A stretch of DNA of 64,000 nt from Kineosporia mesophila (GTDB lineage: Bacteria; Actinomycetota; Actinomycetes; Actinomycetales; Kineosporiaceae). The stretch's first letter is position 1; each line of letters begins with the position of its first letter. The stretch is taken from positions 231,774-295,773 of the forward strand of contig NZ_JAJOMA010000008.1 in NCBI RefSeq assembly GCF_021129235.1, in the 5' to 3' direction. A program made the position numbers and the translations under genes. This document shows positions 9,195 through 18,568 of this stretch, in pieces. The notes under the pieces were generated by a model. The model saw only the letters and a list, made by a program, of their open reading frames with translations. It was not told where the DNA came from and did not search any database.

Positions 9195-9692
9195 TTGCCA
9201 GGGGTCAATTTCTTTAAAGCCGTCGCCGCGCGCTCACCGAGCGTGCGGCGACTGTTGTCCGGAGCATGGATGCACCCCTGCACTACCGGGAAATTACATC
9301 GCGAGATGTCCTGAATTGAACCGGCACCGAATTGGTTGCCACGGGCATCGGCCGGAAGAGTCCACGGGCGAGGTGTGCCCGATGAGGCGGTATCCACCCG
9401 CACAGGGGTCGGGTGGATGCTCGCCTTCGCCGGATGACGCCGAACGGTCGGAAGGATTCTGAGTGTCTCTGCGCTGCAGCAGCTTTGCCATCCGGAGGAG
9501 GTTTGGCTGCGATGCGGGTGCAGTGTGCGGCGCAGCGACGATTGCTGAGATCACATAGCCATACCACTTTCTTTTCGCCGTCAATGGGTCGTTCGTGCCG
9601 TACCTTGCCTTGACCGGTGACAGATCCGGGCGAATGAGCGAAAGTGGAAGCCATGTGTGCGTTGCGCGGACTTCCCGGGAAGGACTGCGCGG
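9195..9692. other. Intergenic region with terminator and an unassigned hairpin
   Basis: About 500 bases without a gene. It begins with the terminator-like hairpin at 9222-9252. A second small hairpin lies at 9392-9418 (arms ATCCACCCG and CGGGTGGAT). I compared the region by eye with common actinobacterial riboswitches and recognised none. Confidence 0.5.
9222..9252 (+). terminator. Terminator-like hairpin after the giant repeat protein
   Basis: Arms of 13 bases (GTCGCCGCGCGCT / AGCGTGCGGCGAC, one mismatch that can pair as a wobble) with a 5-base loop, 27 bases after the stop. It is followed by TGTTGTCC rather than a strong T-run, as is common in high-GC actinobacteria. Confidence 0.6.
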
Positions 9693-10556
9693 ATGGGGCA
9701 GATGGGCATGACCCAGCAGGTGCCGAGTGGCGCGATGAGCCAGCCGATGAACCAGCCACCGTTCGGTGAGGTGGCGCCGGCCGCAGTGCTCTTCTCCGTG
9801 GTGGAGGGAACGACGCGACGGGCCGTGCCCCCGGGGCAGGAGGTCACGATCGGCCGGAGTCGCAACTGCGACCTGCGCATCGCCTTCGAGCCCGAGGACG
9901 ACCACGTCTCCCGGCAGGCCGCCACCCTGCGGGTGCTGGCCGACTGCGTGCTGATCCGCAACGTCTCCTCGTCCAAACTGCTCCAGCTGCGCCCGCCCAC
10001 CGGCGCGGCCCGCACGGTCGAGCCCGGTGCCGCGACCACCTCGCTGCCCTGGCGCCAGTTCGACGTCGTCGTCACCGGCCGGTTCGGCCGCGACTACGTG
10101 GTGCACGTCGACGCCCGGGGCCTGCCGCCCTCACGCGCCGAGGTGGACGACGAGTCCGACTCCTCGCCCACGGTCGTGGTGCCCCCGATCATCCTCACCC
10201 CGGCCCAGCGACGCCTGCTCACGGCGCTCTGCGAGCCGCTGCTGACCCGTTCCGGCCCGGAGGCCGGCGCCGCCACCTACCGTCAGGTGGCCGAGCGGGT
10301 CGGGCGCCGTCCGGGCTATGTGCGCAATGTGTTCAAGCAGGTGCGCGAGAAGCTCGACAGCCACGGGGTGCCCGGTCTGGTCTCCCGGGAGCGTCCCGAC
10401 GCGGCCGAGGACTTCCGGCTGCCCCTGGCGATGTGGGCCATCCGCAGCGGCACCATCACGCACGCCGACCTGGCCCAGGCCCAGACCTGGTTCGCGGTGG
10501 CCGCGTCCGACCCGGACTCCGCGCTGGACCCCGAGGACGACCACGACGCTCAGTAA
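9693..10556 (+). CDS. FHA domain protein with C-terminal DNA-binding-like helices
   Basis: 287 residues. After a Met/Pro-rich leader, residues about 28-120 form an FHA domain: VTIGRSRNCDLRI (first phospho-threonine loop) and DDHVSRQAA (second loop). A linker follows, and then a helical domain (about 165-250) with TYRQVAERVGRRPGYVRNVFKQ, which reads like a winged helix or HTH of the kind fused to FHA in actinobacteria. It should bind a phospho-threonine partner, probably a Ser/Thr kinase target, and possibly DNA. GGAAGGA stands 6 bases before the ATG at 9693, which fixes the start. It converges on the sugar transferase gene with a 7-base 3' overlap. Confidence 0.85.
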   Translation: MGQMGMTQQVPSGAMSQPMNQPPFGEVAPAAVLFSVVEGTTRRAVPPGQEVTIGRSRNCDLRIAFEPEDDHVSRQAATLRVLADCVLIRNVSSSKLLQLRPPTGAARTVEPGAATTSLPWRQFDVVVTGRFGRDYVVHVDARGLPPSRAEVDDESDSSPTVVVPPIILTPAQRRLLTALCEPLLTRSGPEAGAATYRQVAERVGRRPGYVRNVFKQVREKLDSHGVPGLVSRERPDAAEDFRLPLAMWAIRSGTITHADLAQAQTWFAVAASDPDSALDPEDDHDAQ

Positions 10557-12286
10557 GCCCCGTCGCCCTTCACCACGGCCCGTACCGTGCGCCAGAGGAT
10601 GCTCAGGTCCAGCGTCATCGACCAGTTGTCCACGTAGCGCAGGTCGAGCAGCAGCGACTGTTCCCAGCTGAGGTCGGAACGGCCGGACACCTGCCAGAGC
10701 CCGGTCATGCCCGGGCGCACGCGCAGGCGGCGCACCGCGTCACCGGAGTACCCGGCCACCTCGCGGGGCAAGGGCGGGCGCGGGCCGACGAGGCTCATGT
10801 CGCCCTTGGCCACGTTGATCAGCTGGGGCAGCTCGTCCAGGGAGTAGCGGCGCAGGAACGCGCCCAGCGGTGTCACCCGGGGGTCGGTGCGCATCTTGAA
10901 CAGCACCCCGTTGCCCTCGTCGTGCGTGGTCAGGTCGATGAGGCGGTGCTCGGCGTCGGTGACCATCGAGCGGAACTTATAGATCGAGAACTCCCGGCCG
11001 CCGACCCCGACCCGGGTCTGCCGGAACAGGGCCGGGCCCGGGCTGGTGACCCGCACCGCGATCGCCAGGCCGATCAGCAGCGGCGACAGGGCCAGCAGGA
11101 TCACGGTGCCGAGCATCCGGTCGAAAACGGCCTTGACCAGCAGGTCGCCACCGGTGGCCGTGGGCTGTTCCAGGTGCAGCAGCGACAGGCCCGCCAGCGG
11201 CCGGATGGACAGGCGGGGCCCGGCCACCTCCACGATGCCGGGGGAGACGATCAGCTCGACGTCCAGGTCTTCCAGGGCCCAGGCCAGCTCCCGCAGCGGA
11301 TGGCCCCACAGATCCGGGTGCGACACCACGGCCACCACGTGGGCCTCGGTGGCCTCGACCGCCTCGATCACGTCGTCGGGACCACCCATGACCGGCACTC
11401 CGTCCATGTCGCTGGGGGTGACCGGGCTGGAGGCCAGGCAGATGCCGACGGGCACCATGCCGCGATGGGTGTTGTGGCGTAGCAGGTGCACCAGCTCCCG
11501 GGCGCCCTCGGCGTCACCCAGCACGATCGTGCGTTCCAGCCCGATGCCCGCGGCCCGGGCGTGGTGCAGCCGCACCCGCAGGATCTTGCGGGCGGCCAGG
11601 GCGCCGACGACGGTGACGGGGACGGCGAACACCACGACTGAGCGGGACACGTTCGTGCGGGACAGGTACGAGGTGACGGCGATCATCGCGAACAGCACCA
11701 CGCCCGAGCGCAGCACCCGCTGGAACTCCTCGGTGCCGGCCCCCAGGAACCGGCGCTCGTAGACCCGGTCCAGACCCGCGATGCCGATCCAGATCACCGG
11801 CAGCACGATCGGGATCCAGGCCCAGAAGCCCGGGGCCTCGCGGTCGAAGCGCAGCATGATCGCGAGCAGCGCGGCGGCGCCGGCGCTCAGGGCGTCGGCG
11901 AGGATGGCGTTGCGGCGGTACCGGTTGAGTGCGGCCCGGGCGTCGACGTCCGCGTGGCGGGGGAGCCCCTTCGGTGGGGTTCCGGAGACGACTGCCACCG
12001 AACCTGACACTGCACTCGCACTGCCCACAACCCCCGGTGCCACGGGAGCGCCGGGATCCGTGGCATTCCTGCTGTCAGCGTGGCCGTCGGTACTGACGCG
12101 CAGGTCGTGGCCGGTGGGGTGGGGCTTACCTCGTGAGTGCTCACGCCGGGACCTCAAGACAAACCCCCAGAACATGCCAGTCGGGTCAATGTCGTTTTCC
12201 CGGCCCGCATTTGCGCTGGCCCCCCAGCTCCGGTCCGGGCGATCACACCTTAGGCCATTCATCACTGCCCGAGGTCGGATATTCAC
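10550..12286 (-). CDS. Polyprenyl-phosphate sugar-1-phosphate transferase (exopolysaccharide initiation)
   Basis: Up to 578 residues. The N-terminal half has several membrane segments and a nucleotide-binding-like CoA-binding fold (about 215-375). The C-terminal 190 residues are a clear bacterial sugar transferase domain: FDRMLGTVILLALSPL (membrane entry), IYKFRSM, LRRYSLDELPQL, GPRPPLP and RPGMTGLWQVSGRSDL. It transfers a sugar-1-phosphate to undecaprenyl phosphate at the inner membrane to start a surface glycan. The start is uncertain. GTG at 12286 sits 13 bases after a GATAAT -10 (minus strand, 12300-12305), which would give a very short leader. ATGs at 12262 and 12175 are alternatives, and none has a ribosome site. 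The N-terminal 110 residues are poorly conserved in style. Confidence 0.9.
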   Translation of the reverse strand: MNIRPRAVMNGLRCDRPDRSWGASANAGRENDIDPTGMFWGFVLRSRREHSRGKPHPTGHDLRVSTDGHADSRNATDPGAPVAPGVVGSASAVSGSVAVVSGTPPKGLPRHADVDARAALNRYRRNAILADALSAGAAALLAIMLRFDREAPGFWAWIPIVLPVIWIGIAGLDRVYERRFLGAGTEEFQRVLRSGVVLFAMIAVTSYLSRTNVSRSVVVFAVPVTVVGALAARKILRVRLHHARAAGIGLERTIVLGDAEGARELVHLLRHNTHRGMVPVGICLASSPVTPSDMDGVPVMGGPDDVIEAVEATEAHVVAVVSHPDLWGHPLRELAWALEDLDVELIVSPGIVEVAGPRLSIRPLAGLSLLHLEQPTATGGDLLVKAVFDRMLGTVILLALSPLLIGLAIAVRVTSPGPALFRQTRVGVGGREFSIYKFRSMVTDAEHRLIDLTTHDEGNGVLFKMRTDPRVTPLGAFLRRYSLDELPQLINVAKGDMSLVGPRPPLPREVAGYSGDAVRRLRVRPGMTGLWQVSGRSDLSWEQSLLLDLRYVDNWSMTLDLSILWRTVRAVVKGDGAY

Positions 12287-12299
12287 AATTGGTGACGCG

Positions 12300-12305
12300 A
12301 TTATC
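12300..12305 (-). promoter_or_regulatory. Candidate -10 box for the sugar transferase gene
   Basis: GATAAT on the minus strand, 13 bases before the GTG at 12286. The predicted transcript would have a leader of only about 6 bases. No convincing -35 is seen. Confidence 0.4.
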
Positions 12306-12563
12306 TGAGCAGGTCAGGGGTACGAGTGAATTGCCCGGAATTGTGATGAGCTTGAGGCATGGGTGACGCCGGGCGGTGTGCGGGAGTGGCCCCGGAACCG
12401 GGCGGCCGACGAATTGTGACCGGTAAAGATGGCCGACTCGCCCCGGGGTGTCGCTGTTGGGCTATTACTCGGTGCATCATCTAGACGGTGCGCCCGGACG
12501 GGTGAAAGCGTCGTCTGCGGTGAGCGGTGCAGAAATGGTCAATGAGCGACGCAGGGAGCCTGA

Positions 12564-14096
12564 ATGCCGCCCTCGGAAACTTCGCGTCACCGCGGTGCCG
12601 GCCGGACCGTGGTGGACAAGTTGCAGCTGATATCCAACGCGCCGCCGGAGGTCAGGGTCCGTCAGGCGCTGCAGCCGCCGTGGGCCGGACGCCGGCAGCC
12701 GGTGCGGCGCCCGCAGTCGTTCACGCCCGCCGGTGACGGCATCACCCGGCAGCTCTGCTCGGCCATCCACCTGAACGCCTCGTTCGGGGGTGAGGTGCTC
12801 AACGACCTCGTCTACCCGGACTGGAAGGCGATGGCGCCGAACTGGCACGTCGACGCGGTCGCGCTGGCCCGGCACGCCGCCCAGGCCAAGCAGCGACGCG
12901 AGACCCGCGACGTCTGGCTGCTCGTGGTGACCGCCGCGGTGGCCATCGTGCTGGAGGTGGCGCTGGTCTCGATCTTCACCGGTGAGCTGGGGCCGGGCGG
13001 CCTGCTGATGCTCGCGTTCCTGGTGCTGCTCGGCTCGTACCTGGCCGGCTTCGCGATCATCTGGGTGCACTACCGGGCCGTTCACGACTCGGCCCTGGCC
13101 TCGATCGGCATCAAGGGCCTCAACGCGGTGGAACCCCCGCCGCTGCCCGAGGAGATCGAGGGGCCGATCCGCAGCTCGGGCCGCGCCAACGTGGTGGTCT
13201 TCGCCGGCAAGACGCCGTTCAACGGTTCCGGCGACCAGATCGACGGCTGGAGCTTCACGGTCGACACCCGGGTCGGCACCGCCAGCGACCTGGGCAAGCG
13301 CGGTGAGCCGCAGCCGTTCGACAGCATCGACCTGCACCGCTACCTGCTCGAGCAGATCCCGCTGACGATGGAGAACAAGCCGCGCACGGGGCACCGGCTG
13401 TACGTCATCGGGGGTCACGCCCGGGCGGTGGGCGGCCTGTTCCGGCAGGGGCCCGTGCTCGACGACCCGGACTACGAACTGCGCTTCCGCCGGCCGGTCT
13501 CGGAGGCCACGCCCGAGCACATCGACAAGGCGCTGCGTAACCAGCACCGCTCGGCCCGGCCGTACACGTTCTTCGAGGTCGTCGGCTGGGACGGGCAAGT
13601 GGTGGTGACCCTGTTCGTGCGGGTGGAGAAACACGGCCCGATGCTCGAGGTGGAGATGGCGGTGACGGCGCTGCGCCCGCTGAAGCCCGACTACGGCGAC
13701 GTGGTGAAGATCCCGCTCGGCCCCGGCGCGCACCGGCTGCCGCTGCTGCGCACGGTGCTGCCAATGGTCTGGCCGCTGCTGTGGGGCAGCCCCTCGCGCA
13801 CCGTCCGCAAGATCCGGATGGACCGGCAGGAGGCGGCCGCCCGGGTCGACCTGGACCAGGAGCTGGAAGAGCGCAACGACCTGAGCTGGGCCGCCGCACC
13901 CAGTCTGCGCGACCGCACGGCCGCCGCGGCGAACGGCAACCACTTCGGGGCGGCCGACGAGAAGATCTACCAGCACGCCTTCAAGCGCCGGTCGATCGAC
14001 GTACTGCGGGAGTTCCTGGTGGAGCACGACGTGGACGTCAAGGAGTTCGACCTGGCGGCCTCGTTCATGGTTCCGGGCCAGGGCGCCCCCAGCTGA
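12564..14096 (+). CDS. Two-TM membrane protein of unknown function
   Basis: 510 residues starting at ATG with GGGAG 5 bases upstream. A basic, Pro-rich N-terminus (1-60) precedes a soluble stretch with HLNASFGGEVLNDLVYPDW. Two membrane segments follow (about 115-138 and 144-168). After them comes a 340-residue soluble domain with a conserved-looking core (ANVVVFAGKTPFNGSGDQID, GHRLYVIGGHARAVGGLF, FFEVVGWDGQVVVTLFVRV). The C-terminus is helical. I do not recognise a family. Its position between a sugar transferase and a GT39-like enzyme suggests a cell-envelope link, but this is inference. Confidence 0.8.
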   Translation: MPPSETSRHRGAGRTVVDKLQLISNAPPEVRVRQALQPPWAGRRQPVRRPQSFTPAGDGITRQLCSAIHLNASFGGEVLNDLVYPDWKAMAPNWHVDAVALARHAAQAKQRRETRDVWLLVVTAAVAIVLEVALVSIFTGELGPGGLLMLAFLVLLGSYLAGFAIIWVHYRAVHDSALASIGIKGLNAVEPPPLPEEIEGPIRSSGRANVVVFAGKTPFNGSGDQIDGWSFTVDTRVGTASDLGKRGEPQPFDSIDLHRYLLEQIPLTMENKPRTGHRLYVIGGHARAVGGLFRQGPVLDDPDYELRFRRPVSEATPEHIDKALRNQHRSARPYTFFEVVGWDGQVVVTLFVRVEKHGPMLEVEMAVTALRPLKPDYGDVVKIPLGPGAHRLPLLRTVLPMVWPLLWGSPSRTVRKIRMDRQEAAARVDLDQELEERNDLSWAAAPSLRDRTAAAANGNHFGAADEKIYQHAFKRRSIDVLREFLVEHDVDVKEFDLAASFMVPGQGAPS

Positions 14097-14165
14097 CACC
14101 TTTCCATAGCTGACGTACAGGTAACGGTCGGCCCTCGTGCAGGGGCCGGGTAGAGCGTTCTCACC

Positions 14166-16391
14166 ATGACGACGACCTCGCCCGGCCCAGACACGGTCCA
14201 CCGGGCCGACCCATCGGGCACCGCGACGCCCGGCCGGCTTGACGACTCCTCCGGACGGCAGCGCGGCCGTCGTCGCTTCCTCAGCTCCGCGGACGGCGAC
14301 CCGCGCTGGGCCCGCCCCGCCTTCCTGGTCCTGCTGCTCGCGACCGCCGTTCTCTACCTCCAGAACGTCGCGGTCTCCGGCAACGCCAACGAGTTCTACG
14401 CGGCTGCCGTACAGGCCGCCTCGAAAAGCTGGAAGGCCTGGTTCTTCGGCTCGTTCGACGCCGCGAACTTCATCACCGTGGACAAGCCCCCGGCCTCGAC
14501 CTGGGTGATGGGCCTGTCCGCCCGGATCTTCGGGTACAGCAGCTGGAGCATGCTGGTGCCGCAGGCCATCGAGGCGGTGGCCGCCGTCGGCCTGCTCTAC
14601 GCCGCGGTGAAGCGCTGGTTCGGGCCCGCCGCCGGACTGCTCGCGGGGGCGGTCCTGGCGCTCACCCCGGCCGCCGCACTGATCTTCCGGTTCAACAACC
14701 CGGACGCCCTGCTCGTGCTGCTGATGACCGCCGCGACCTACTGCATGGTGCGCGCGGTGGAGAACGGCTCGACCAAGTGGGTGCTGCTGTGCGGCAGCGC
14801 GCTGGGCTTCGCCTTCCTGACCAAGATGCTCCAGGGCTGGCTGATCGTTCCCGCCCTCGGCCTGGCCTACCTGGTCTGCGCGCCGACCTCGTTCAAGCGC
14901 CGCTTCGCCCAGCTCATCGGCGGGCTGGTCGCGATGATCGTCTCGTGCGGCTGGTGGATCGCCATCGTCGAGCTGTGGCCCGCCGACTCCCGCCCGTACA
15001 TCGGTGGCTCGGAGAACAACTCCATCCTCGAGCTGGTGCTCGGCTACAACGGCCTGGGCCGGATCCTCGGTGGTGACGGCAACGGCGGCGGCGGTGGTGG
15101 CGGCGGCATGACCGGCGGCGCGGCCGGCTCGTCGTTCGGCGGTGCCACCGGCCTGAACCGGCTGTTCGGCTCCGAGATGGGCAACGAGATCTCCTGGCTG
15201 CTGCCCACCGCCCTCGTGGCCCTGGTCTTCGGCCTGCTCCTGACCTGGCGCAACCCGCGCACCGACCGCACCCGCGCGGCCCTGATCATGTGGGGTGGCT
15301 GGATGCTGACGGTCGGCCTGATCTTCAGCTACATGAAGGGCACCATCCACCCGTACTACACGGTGGCCCTGGCCCCGGCCATCGGCGCGGTCGTCGCGAT
15401 CGGCGGCAAGACCTGCTGGGACGCCCGTCATCTCTGGCGGGCCCGCATCGGCCTGGCCGGGATGATCCTGGCCTCCGGCCTGTGGTCGTACACGCTGCTG
15501 GCCCGTAACGCCGACTGGGCCCCCGGCCTGCGCTACGTCATCCTGGCCGTCACCGTGATCGCCGCGATCGGCCTCGTGCTCCCGATCCGCCTGGCCGCCA
15601 GGGCCCTCCTGGCGCTGGTCCTGGCGGGCATGCTCGCCGGTCTGGCCGGTACCGCCTCCTACGCGGTCGCCACCACGACGCAGTCGCACACCGGTTCCAT
15701 CCCCTCGGTCGGCCCGGCCAGCGCGGCCTCCTCGTCGGGCGGCGGCTTCGGCGGAGGCGGCGGTGGGGGCATGCCCAGCGGTATGGGCGGCACGGGCTCG
15801 TCCGAGACCGGCACACCGCCCGGCGGCACGACCGGCAGCACCGGCAGCACCGGTACCGACGGGAGCACGGGCACCGGCACCGACGGCAGCACCGGCACCG
15901 ACGGGAGCACGGGCACCGACGGCAGCACCGGCACCGAGAGTGGTGGCACGACGCAGCCGGGACAGTCCGGCACGTCCAGCGACGACGACAGCACGACCAC
16001 CGGTCGCGGCGGGTTCGGCGGAGGTGGCGGCGGCGGTATGGGCGGCGGCTCGTCGGTCAGCGACGAACTGGTCGAACTGCTGAAGAACGCCGGCACCACC
16101 TGGGCGGCCGCGACGGTCAGCTCGAACTCGGCGGCACCCCTGCAGCTGGCCAGTGACGAGCCGATCATGGCGCTCGGCGGGTTCAGCGGCAGCGACCCGG
16201 CGCCGACGCTGGCGGAGTTCCAGGAGTACGTGGCCAACGGTGACGTGCGGTACTTCATCGCCAGCGGCAGTGGCGGCGGCGGCATGGGCGGCAACAGCGA
16301 GATCGCCACCTGGGTTGCGGCGAACTACACCGCGACTACCGTAGGAAACCAGACGGTGTACGACCTCCAGGCCACCACCACGGCCTCGTAG
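14166..16391 (+). CDS. GT39/ArnT-like polytopic glycosyltransferase with Gly-rich insert and repeat linker
   Basis: 741 residues. About 11-12 membrane segments span residues 45-500. The GT-C hallmark is present: NANEFYAAAV in the first outer loop and the D106-K-P-P motif. This family takes sugars from a polyprenyl-phosphate donor and works on the outer face of the membrane; it resembles the YkcB/YkcA-type putative mannosyltransferases. A glycine run breaks an outer loop (about 300-318). After the last TM a disordered Gly/Ser/Thr linker (about 510-640) contains five GTDGST-type repeats. It leads to a C-terminal soluble domain (about 645-741, WAAATVSSNSAAPLQLASDE) that is typical of these proteins. 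No ribosome site is visible at the ATG. A strong terminator follows. Confidence 0.9.
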   Translation: MTTTSPGPDTVHRADPSGTATPGRLDDSSGRQRGRRRFLSSADGDPRWARPAFLVLLLATAVLYLQNVAVSGNANEFYAAAVQAASKSWKAWFFGSFDAANFITVDKPPASTWVMGLSARIFGYSSWSMLVPQAIEAVAAVGLLYAAVKRWFGPAAGLLAGAVLALTPAAALIFRFNNPDALLVLLMTAATYCMVRAVENGSTKWVLLCGSALGFAFLTKMLQGWLIVPALGLAYLVCAPTSFKRRFAQLIGGLVAMIVSCGWWIAIVELWPADSRPYIGGSENNSILELVLGYNGLGRILGGDGNGGGGGGGGMTGGAAGSSFGGATGLNRLFGSEMGNEISWLLPTALVALVFGLLLTWRNPRTDRTRAALIMWGGWMLTVGLIFSYMKGTIHPYYTVALAPAIGAVVAIGGKTCWDARHLWRARIGLAGMILASGLWSYTLLARNADWAPGLRYVILAVTVIAAIGLVLPIRLAARALLALVLAGMLAGLAGTASYAVATTTQSHTGSIPSVGPASAASSSGGGFGGGGGGGMPSGMGGTGSSETGTPPGGTTGSTGSTGTDGSTGTGTDGSTGTDGSTGTDGSTGTESGGTTQPGQSGTSSDDDSTTTGRGGFGGGGGGGMGGGSSVSDELVELLKNAGTTWAAATVSSNSAAPLQLASDEPIMALGGFSGSDPAPTLAEFQEYVANGDVRYFIASGSGGGGMGGNSEIATWVAANYTATTVGNQTVYDLQATTTAS

Positions 16392-16418
16392 ACCGCGCCG
16401 GAGACCGGCCCAGATCTG

Positions 16419-16461
16419 GTGCGGTGGCGTTGCGGATCCCCTCCCCGCAGCGCCACCGCAC
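16419..16461 (+). terminator. Strong hairpin terminator after the GT39-like gene
   Basis: Seventeen-base arms with one G-T wobble (arms begin GTGCGGTGGCG and end CGCCACCGCAC) and a 9-base loop. TACTTTTGCC follows, so a short T-run is present. Confidence 0.8.
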
Positions 16462-16515
16462 TACTTTTGCCGGACGCTCCCACCCCGGAGCGAGTTCTCA
16501 CACAGAGGTGGGGCC

Positions 16516-17136
16516 GTGCAGACACTCGATCTGGAACCGGGGTCACCGGGTCCACCGGCCGACCCACCCTCGCCGCCCCTGAGACTGGTGCTCTACGTGT
16601 GCGGGGTGGTGGGCGTCCTCCTGTTCGGCTCGGTGGTGGTCGGCCGCACCGAGAACACCGTCCGGCACCTCGACTCCCTGCCCACTCCGTCGTTCACCCG
16701 GATCCAGCTCGACGCCCTGCCGGTCTCGCTCCGTGAGACCTGCCCCGTGCGCACCGACCACCGCAACCACCTCACCGTCTCCTTCACGCTCGCGAACACC
16801 ACCTCGTCCTCAGTTCTCATCGACGACGTGGAAGGTCTGCAACGGGGCGGCCTGCGGCAGGAGAGACGCGTGACGGCGGGCGGCAGTTGTGAGCTCCCGG
16901 CCCACCGGCCGGTGAAAGCCACGGTGGCGCCGAAGAAGACGCGCCTTTACACGGTGCGCTGGAAGCTGCCCGACACCTGCCCCGAGCGATCCCCGCTGCG
17001 GATCGCGGTCAGTTACCGTCGGGCCGGCGACGAACAGGAGCGCCCGGGCGTCGTGATCGTGCTGGACAGCCTGCGCGGCATCGGGTTCGTGCAGTGCCCC
17101 CACGTGGTCACGGAATTCCCCGGGGGAGAGGGCTGA
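16516..17136 (+). CDS. Membrane-anchored small extracytoplasmic protein, unknown
   Basis: 206 residues from a GTG with AGAGGTGGGG upstream. After a Pro-rich N-terminus, residues 23-45 (LRLVLYVCGVVGVLLFGSVVV) form a membrane anchor. The outer part (about 60-200) is rich in beta-strand patterns (NHLTVSFTLANTTSSSVLID, SPLRIAVSYRR) and has cysteines at three or more places that could pair. It resembles an Ig-like or transglutaminase-accessory fold, but I cannot assign it. It lies alone between two terminators. Confidence 0.7.
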   Translation: MQTLDLEPGSPGPPADPPSPPLRLVLYVCGVVGVLLFGSVVVGRTENTVRHLDSLPTPSFTRIQLDALPVSLRETCPVRTDHRNHLTVSFTLANTTSSSVLIDDVEGLQRGGLRQERRVTAGGSCELPAHRPVKATVAPKKTRLYTVRWKLPDTCPERSPLRIAVSYRRAGDEQERPGVVIVLDSLRGIGFVQCPHVVTEFPGGEG

Positions 17137-17438
17137 TCGGGGAGTTCTGCGGATGCGCCACGGTGCCCGGGCTCACACACCCGCTCCCCGGGCCGTCGTC
17201 GGGGAACGCCGGCCCGAAACGCAGGGAATTCGGGCTCTGCGGGGGCGTTCACGCCGATCTGAGCTGCGGGGCGATTGCCCGATCAGGAACAGGGGTGGGC
17301 CGCGGTGATCGGGCGGTGGCACGCCGGGGGTCCGCGGCTGGAGGAGCGGCGGCCCGGGGGCTGATCGCGGACGGCACCGTGCGCGAGGCGGCTCGGTGCC
17401 GTCCGTCGGTGATCAGATCAGCCGGTCCGGCTCATGAC
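17137..17438. other. Intergenic region between convergent genes
   Basis: About 300 bases with no gene. Apart from the hairpin at 17368-17405 I see only GC-rich sequence with short inverted repeats. Confidence 0.5.
17368..17405. terminator. Bidirectional hairpin between convergent genes
   Basis: Perfect 12-base arms (CGGACGGCACCG / CGGTGCCGTCCG) around a 14-base loop. It is placed to stop transcription from both sides. Confidence 0.6.
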
Positions 17439-18425
17439 TCAGCTGGTCTGGCCCATGACCTGGGCGGTCAGCTCGACCGAGCGCAGGCGGGCCTCGGTGT
17501 CCTGGTGCCCGAAGGCCACGATCAGCTCGTCGGCGTCGGCGTGCTTCTGGAACTGCTCGAGGTAGTCCTTGACCTCGTCCGGGGTGCCGACGGCCGAGTA
17601 CTTCACCATTTCCTCGAGGTGCACGGCCTCGCCGGAGTCGACGATCTGCTCGGCCTCCGCCTCGGTCAGTGAGCGGCCGCGGCCGTAGAGCAGGCCGACC
17701 CGCTGGATCTTGGCCTGGCGCAGGGCCTTCTGGGCCGCCTCGGTGGTCTCGTCGGCGAACACGTTCAGCGCGGCGATCACGTGCGGGGCCGCGAGCTCGT
17801 CGGAGGGCTTGAACTCGCGGCGGTAGACCTCGACGGCCTGGTGCAGCGCGGTGGGGGCGAAGTGCGACGCGAAGGCGTAGGGCAGGCCGAGCGCGGCGGC
17901 GAGCTGGGCGCCGAACAGGGACGAGCCGAGGATGAACAGCGGCACGTTCGTGCCCTTGCCCGGGATGGCCTGCACGCCCCGCACGCGGGACTCGCCCTTC
18001 AGGAAGCCCTTCAGCTCGACCACGTCGGTCGGGAAGTTCTCGGCGGTGGCCGGGTCGCGCCGCAGCGCGTAGGTGGTGGCCTGGTCGGAGCCGGGCGCGC
18101 GGCCCAGGCCGAGCTCGATCCGGCCCGGGTGGATCTCGGCCAGGGTGCCGAACTGCTCGGCGATCACCAGCGGGGAGTGGTTGGGCAGCATGATGCCGCC
18201 GGAGCCCAGCTTGATCGTCTTCGTGTGGGCGGCCACGTGGGCGATGAGCACGCTGGTGGCCGACGAGGCGATCGCGGCCATGTTGTGGTGCTCGGCGTAC
18301 CAGACCCGCTGGTAGCCGGTCCTCTCCGCGGTCTGCGCCAGGGCGACGCTCGCGGCGATGGCCTGGGAAGGACTCTGGCCCTTCGCCACGGGAGCCAGGT
18401 CGAGGATCGACAGCGGTGTGGCCAC
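17439..18425 (-). CDS. LLM class (luciferase-like) flavin-dependent oxidoreductase
   Basis: About 328 residues. It begins [18 protein letters not shown], typical of the single-subunit group. [10 protein letters not shown] and [21 protein letters not shown] carry the family's active-site region, and [17 protein letters not shown] is the standard FMN-region signature. These enzymes use FMNH2 or F420 to oxidise small substrates or alkanes, and the substrate is not readable. GTG at 18425 is preferred: GAAGGG lies 9 bases upstream and homologous proteins begin here. An in-frame ATG at 18470 has no ribosome site. Confidence 0.9.
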   Translation of the reverse strand: MATPLSILDLAPVAKGQSPSQAIAASVALAQTAERTGYQRVWYAEHHNMAAIASSATSVLIAHVAAHTKTIKLGSGGIMLPNHSPLVIAEQFGTLAEIHPGRIELGLGRAPGSDQATTYALRRDPATAENFPTDVVELKGFLKGESRVRGVQAIPGKGTNVPLFILGSSLFGAQLAAALGLPYAFASHFAPTALHQAVEVYRREFKPSDELAAPHVIAALNVFADETTEAAQKALRQAKIQRVGLLYGRGRSLTEAEAEQIVDSGEAVHLEEMVKYSAVGTPDEVKDYLEQFQKHADADELIVAFGHQDTEARLRSVELTAQVMGQTS

Positions 18426-18568
18426 GATTGCATGCCCTTCGTTGCGGGAGTTTCTTCCACCAGGTGCCAACCCCGTCCGGCGGAGGAGTAGTCCCGATCC
18501 GGCGGATGTGTTTGACGGCGATCGATCACTTAAGTGGGTATGATCGGCTCACCGGATGAAGGGGACAC

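Noticed and set aside
9195..9692. A possible riboswitch upstream of the FHA gene
   Set aside because: The hairpins do not match consensus motifs for c-di-AMP, cobalamin, SAM or other common classes that I can recall; kept only as intergenic hairpins.
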